Shown here piece after piece: positions 5,483 through 7,874 of a stretch of 7,874 nt of DNA. The DNA is from an uncultured Vogesella sp. (lineage in GTDB: Bacteria; Pseudomonadota; Gammaproteobacteria; Burkholderiales; Chromobacteriaceae), in contig CAMLGD010000157.1 in the NCBI GenBank assembly GCA_946479405.1, positions 1 to 7,874 of the forward strand. The letters run 5' to 3'. The notes below the pieces were generated by a model. That model saw nothing but the letters and a program-made list of their open reading frames with translations. It did not search any database and had not been told where the DNA came from. A program made the translations under genes and the position numbers. Each line of letters begins with the position of its first letter. Positions within the stretch are counted from its first letter, which is position 1.

Positions 5483-7075
5483 ATGCTGAAATTGTCCATC
5501 GCCCCCACCTACCTGGACTCCACGCTGGCGATGTCCGATCTGCCGCAACTGGATAGCTGGTTGCGACAGCGTCCACTGAGCCAGCCACTGGAATGCGCCG
5601 AGCAGCTGCGCCAGGCGCTGGAGCAGCTCAACCGCGTGCGGCTGACGCCGGCACAGCGCGCCAAACTGCTGGAGCGCCACCACCAGGAACACAAGCTGTT
5701 GCTGCCGCTGCTGGAAAGGTTGGCCGCCAACGGCGAGCTCACCACCCAGCACAAGGCCCGCCACGCCGCGCGGCTGGCGCAGCAGCTGGGCACCGCGCTG
5801 CACATCGGCTACAAGCTGCTGGCAATGGAACGCAGCGAGGAGCACGGCCTGCTGGTGCAGGACAAGTACAAGTCGGAAGCACTGTGTCTGGCCATGCGCA
5901 GTGCCCGACAGATGGCATTTCTCTATGCGCGCACCTACACCACTCTGCCTGAGGGCTTCTGGCACGATTGTCACCGCCTGTTTTTCCATGCGCTGGAAAA
6001 AGGCTGGGAAAACACCCCACTGCCCGGCCAGGCCAAGAGTCCGGCGCACTACTATCGCCAGATCCTGTTGCTGGGCATGACCGCCAGCAACCGCATGGCA
6101 CCGGCGCTGATCGACTACACCCTGTTGCTGATCCGCAAGCATGCCGACCTGCTCGACCTGCTGCACCTTGATCACCTGACCACCGGCCACGGCAGCTTTG
6201 CCTTTCAACCGAGTGCCGACCAGCCACCGCGCTACATCAGCGAAGCACCGGACATGCCGGCGGCACAAGGTATCTGGGTGATCGATACCCATGCGCTGGA
6301 AACCGAGCTGAAAAGCAAGCTGCAGAAGCTGCAGTACCTGGCGCGCCACCAGAACAACCCGTTCGAGCTGGAAGAAGAAATCCAGCATGTGCTCTATCTC
6401 ACCATGGAGTGGCAAAGCTCGATTCAGCGCCGCCATAATCGCCAGCCCAGCGACGACGAAATCGAACTGGTCAGCAGCTTGTCTACCATCTGGTTCATCA
6501 GCAATGGCGCCGCCTGGACCTTCCCCAATGGCGAAGCGCTGCCGGAAGAACTGCTGCCGGACAACGGCCTGCGCGGCAAGCTGCAGCGGCTACCGCCACC
6601 GTTGCCGGTACGGCTGAAAGTGGTCAACACCAGCGCCTCCGGCATGCTGCTGCGCGGCGAAGCGCAATATCACCCGCTGCGCGCCGGCGAGCTGCTGCTG
6701 CTGCGTCATCCGGGCAAGCCGTGGCAGCTGGCGGTAGTGCGCTGGGTCAACCTGTGCGGCGAGCAGATGGAAACCGAGTGCGGCGTCGAGCTGGTAGGGC
6801 CGCAACCGGAAGCGGTGATGTTGCTGCCGCTGCTGACCCATCCCAACGATCACTACCACATGGCCCTGCGTCTGCCCGCCTCGCCACGGCCGGGCAAGCA
6901 GCCGCTGCTGGTGATACCGGACCGCCAGTACCAGCGCCAGCGCGAGTTTTACCTGCTGGACTGCCAGGGCCGCCAGGTGATCTCCAGCACCTCGCTGTCG
7001 CTGCAGACCGCCAGCCACCAGTTTGTCGAATACCGCCCCAGCGCCCTGTCTGCCGCAGCGCACCAGCCGTCTTGA
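5483..7075 (+). CDS. PilZ-like domain protein of unknown function
   Basis: Soluble protein of 530 residues without signal peptide or membrane segments, so probably cytoplasmic. Residues 1-350 are mostly helical by composition, rich in Leu, Gln, His and Arg. Residues about 375-440 read like a PilZ beta-barrel: VVNTSASGML (380-389) contains the NxSxxG motif, followed by LRAGELLLLRH (399-409) and WQLAVVRWV (414-422). The arginine motif of PilZ is not in its usual place just before it: the only RxxxR upstream is R316-R320, some 60 residues away, so c-di-GMP binding is uncertain. From memory this resembles large PilZ-tailed proteins of beta- and gamma-proteobacteria annotated as hypothetical; I cannot name it. 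The ATG at 5483 has AGG six bases upstream; the in-frame TTG at 5477 touches that AGG and cannot use it. It follows bioA by 71 bases and precedes proB by 48 bases on the same strand, with no terminator before proB. Confidence 0.75.
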   Translation: MLKLSIAPTYLDSTLAMSDLPQLDSWLRQRPLSQPLECAEQLRQALEQLNRVRLTPAQRAKLLERHHQEHKLLLPLLERLAANGELTTQHKARHAARLAQQLGTALHIGYKLLAMERSEEHGLLVQDKYKSEALCLAMRSARQMAFLYARTYTTLPEGFWHDCHRLFFHALEKGWENTPLPGQAKSPAHYYRQILLLGMTASNRMAPALIDYTLLLIRKHADLLDLLHLDHLTTGHGSFAFQPSADQPPRYISEAPDMPAAQGIWVIDTHALETELKSKLQKLQYLARHQNNPFELEEEIQHVLYLTMEWQSSIQRRHNRQPSDDEIELVSSLSTIWFISNGAAWTFPNGEALPEELLPDNGLRGKLQRLPPPLPVRLKVVNTSASGMLLRGEAQYHPLRAGELLLLRHPGKPWQLAVVRWVNLCGEQMETECGVELVGPQPEAVMLLPLLTHPNDHYHMALRLPASPRPGKQPLLVIPDRQYQRQREFYLLDCQGRQVISSTSLSLQTASHQFVEYRPSALSAAAHQPS

Positions 7076-7123
7076 ATCGGGTACACTGGCCTTCCGTTTT
7101 CTTAGCAACAGGAAGCAGTGCGG

Positions 7124-7874
7124 ATGCAATCGGTGATTCACACGGCCACGCGCATCGTGGTCAAAGTCGGTTCCAGTCTGGTGACCAACGACGGCAAGGG
7201 TCTGGATCATGCCGCGCTTGCCCGCTGGGCGGCGGAAATCGCCGAATTGCGTCGCCGCGGCAAACAGGTGGTACTGGTTTCCAGCGGTGCCATCGCCGAA
7301 GGCTGCCAGCGCCTGGGCTGGAGCAAGCGCCCGAAGGCGGTGCATGAACTGCAGGCCGCCGCCGCGGTGGGCCAGATGGGGCTGTGCCAGGCGTATGAAA
7401 GTGCTTTCCGCGAATACGGTTTGAAAACCGCGCAGGTACTGCTGACCCATGAAGACCTGTCCGACCGCCTGCGCTACCTCAACGCCCGCACCACCATCGC
7501 CACCCTGCTCACCCTGGGCGTGGTACCGATCATCAACGAGAACGACACCGTGGTGACCAGCGAGATCCGCTTCGGTGACAACGACACCCTGGGTGCGCTG
7601 GTGACCAACCTGATCGAAGCCGACGCGCTGGTGATCCTCACCGATCAACGCGGGCTGTACACCGCCGACCCGCGCAAGGATCCTGATGCACAGTTCGTGT
7701 ACGAAGCCGAGGCCGGTACCCCGCAGCTGGAAGCCATGGCCGGTGGCGCCGGCTCCAGTGTCGGCACCGGTGGCATGTACACCAAGATCATCGCCGCCAA
7801 GCGCGCCGCGCGCAGTGGCGCCGCCACGGTGATTGCCAGCGGCCGCGAAACCAATGTGCTGTCGCGGCTGGCCG
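7124..7874 (+). CDS. proB: Glutamate 5-kinase, 5' two thirds (3' end outside window)
   Basis: First enzyme of proline synthesis: phosphorylates glutamate with ATP to glutamyl 5-phosphate in the cytoplasm. About 250 residues are present of the usual ~370, all belonging to the amino acid kinase domain; the C-terminal PUA domain would lie beyond the window. Marks are IVVKVGSSL (11-19), [11 protein letters not shown] (49-59), INENDTV (137-143), FGDNDTLGA (150-158, glutamate and feedback site region), [12 protein letters not shown] and the glycine-rich [15 protein letters not shown] nucleotide loop. The start is the ATG at 7124 with AGGAAG eight bases upstream; an in-frame GTG at 7118 is only two bases from that site. 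proB is commonly found after obg in proteobacteria, so the PilZ-like gene in front is a less usual neighbour. No frame break is seen. Confidence 0.97.
   Translation, partial: MQSVIHTATRIVVKVGSSLVTNDGKGLDHAALARWAAEIAELRRRGKQVVLVSSGAIAEGCQRLGWSKRPKAVHELQAAAAVGQMGLCQAYESAFREYGLKTAQVLLTHEDLSDRLRYLNARTTIATLLTLGVVPIINENDTVVTSEIRFGDNDTLGALVTNLIEADALVILTDQRGLYTADPRKDPDAQFVYEAEAGTPQLEAMAGGAGSSVGTGGMYTKIIAAKRAARSGAATVIASGRETNVLSRLA

Noticed and set aside
5408..6436. Long minus-strand open frame opposite the PilZ-like gene (342 codons)
   Set aside because: It is antisense to a gene with a good start and recognisable motifs; its product is low-complexity, Gln/Leu/His-rich, with no domain, as expected from a GC-rich shadow frame.
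7066..7076. GCCGTCTTGAA, resembling the Neisseria DNA uptake sequence GCCGTCTGAA
   Set aside because: It has one extra T, occurs once in the window and overlaps the stop codon of the PilZ-like gene; chance is the simpler explanation.
6590..7648. Long minus-strand open frame across the PilZ-like gene and proB (352 codons)
   Set aside because: It lies opposite proB, whose family motifs are unmistakable, and the end of the PilZ-like gene. Its product has no recognisable motif and is rich in His, Gln and Gly, typical of an antisense frame.

Overview
The window looks like chromosome from a beta-proteobacterium of the order Neisseriales, most likely the Chromobacterium/Vogesella/Aquitalea side of that order rather than Neisseria itself. 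Three things point there: two type IV pilins with the PilE layout of Neisseria, including a serine at mature position 63; a PglL-type pilin glycosylation enzyme encoded directly beside them; and moderately GC-rich codon use in the flanking housekeeping genes. No true Neisseria DNA uptake sequence is seen. The genus is inference only. There are no tRNA or rRNA genes, insertion sequences or CRISPR arrays.

Layout. Positions 1-557 (+) hold the 3' part of pyrE (orotate phosphoribosyltransferase). It converges on a minus-strand block and shares with it a bidirectional terminator (574-607). Read in its own direction, the minus-strand block (3790 to 603) runs: a type IV major pilin (pilin 1), a second pilin (pilin 2), a strong intrinsic terminator with a UUCG loop, a pglL-like O-oligosaccharyltransferase, and a small exported coiled-coil protein. 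A good sigma-54 promoter candidate lies just upstream of pilin 1. The divergent plus-strand block holds bioA (biotin synthesis, 4053-5411), a PilZ-like protein of unknown function (5483-7075) and the first two thirds of proB (glutamate 5-kinase, from 7124 to the window end).

How the genes work together. The minus-strand block reads as a pilus module. The two prepilins would be cut and N-methylated by a PilD peptidase encoded elsewhere. PglL would transfer a lipid-linked glycan in the periplasm onto the pilins, and both carry a serine in the context and at the exact mature position (63) known to be glycosylated in Neisseria PilE. The terminator between the pilins and pglL would give much pilin and little enzyme. 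The first quarter of pglL contains a run of eight G and two runs of seven T. Gain or loss of one G would truncate the enzyme, so pilin glycosylation may be switched on and off by slippage. The coiled-coil protein is the least understood member. pyrE, bioA and proB are housekeeping genes with no evident link to the pilus; the PilZ-like protein may or may not have one.
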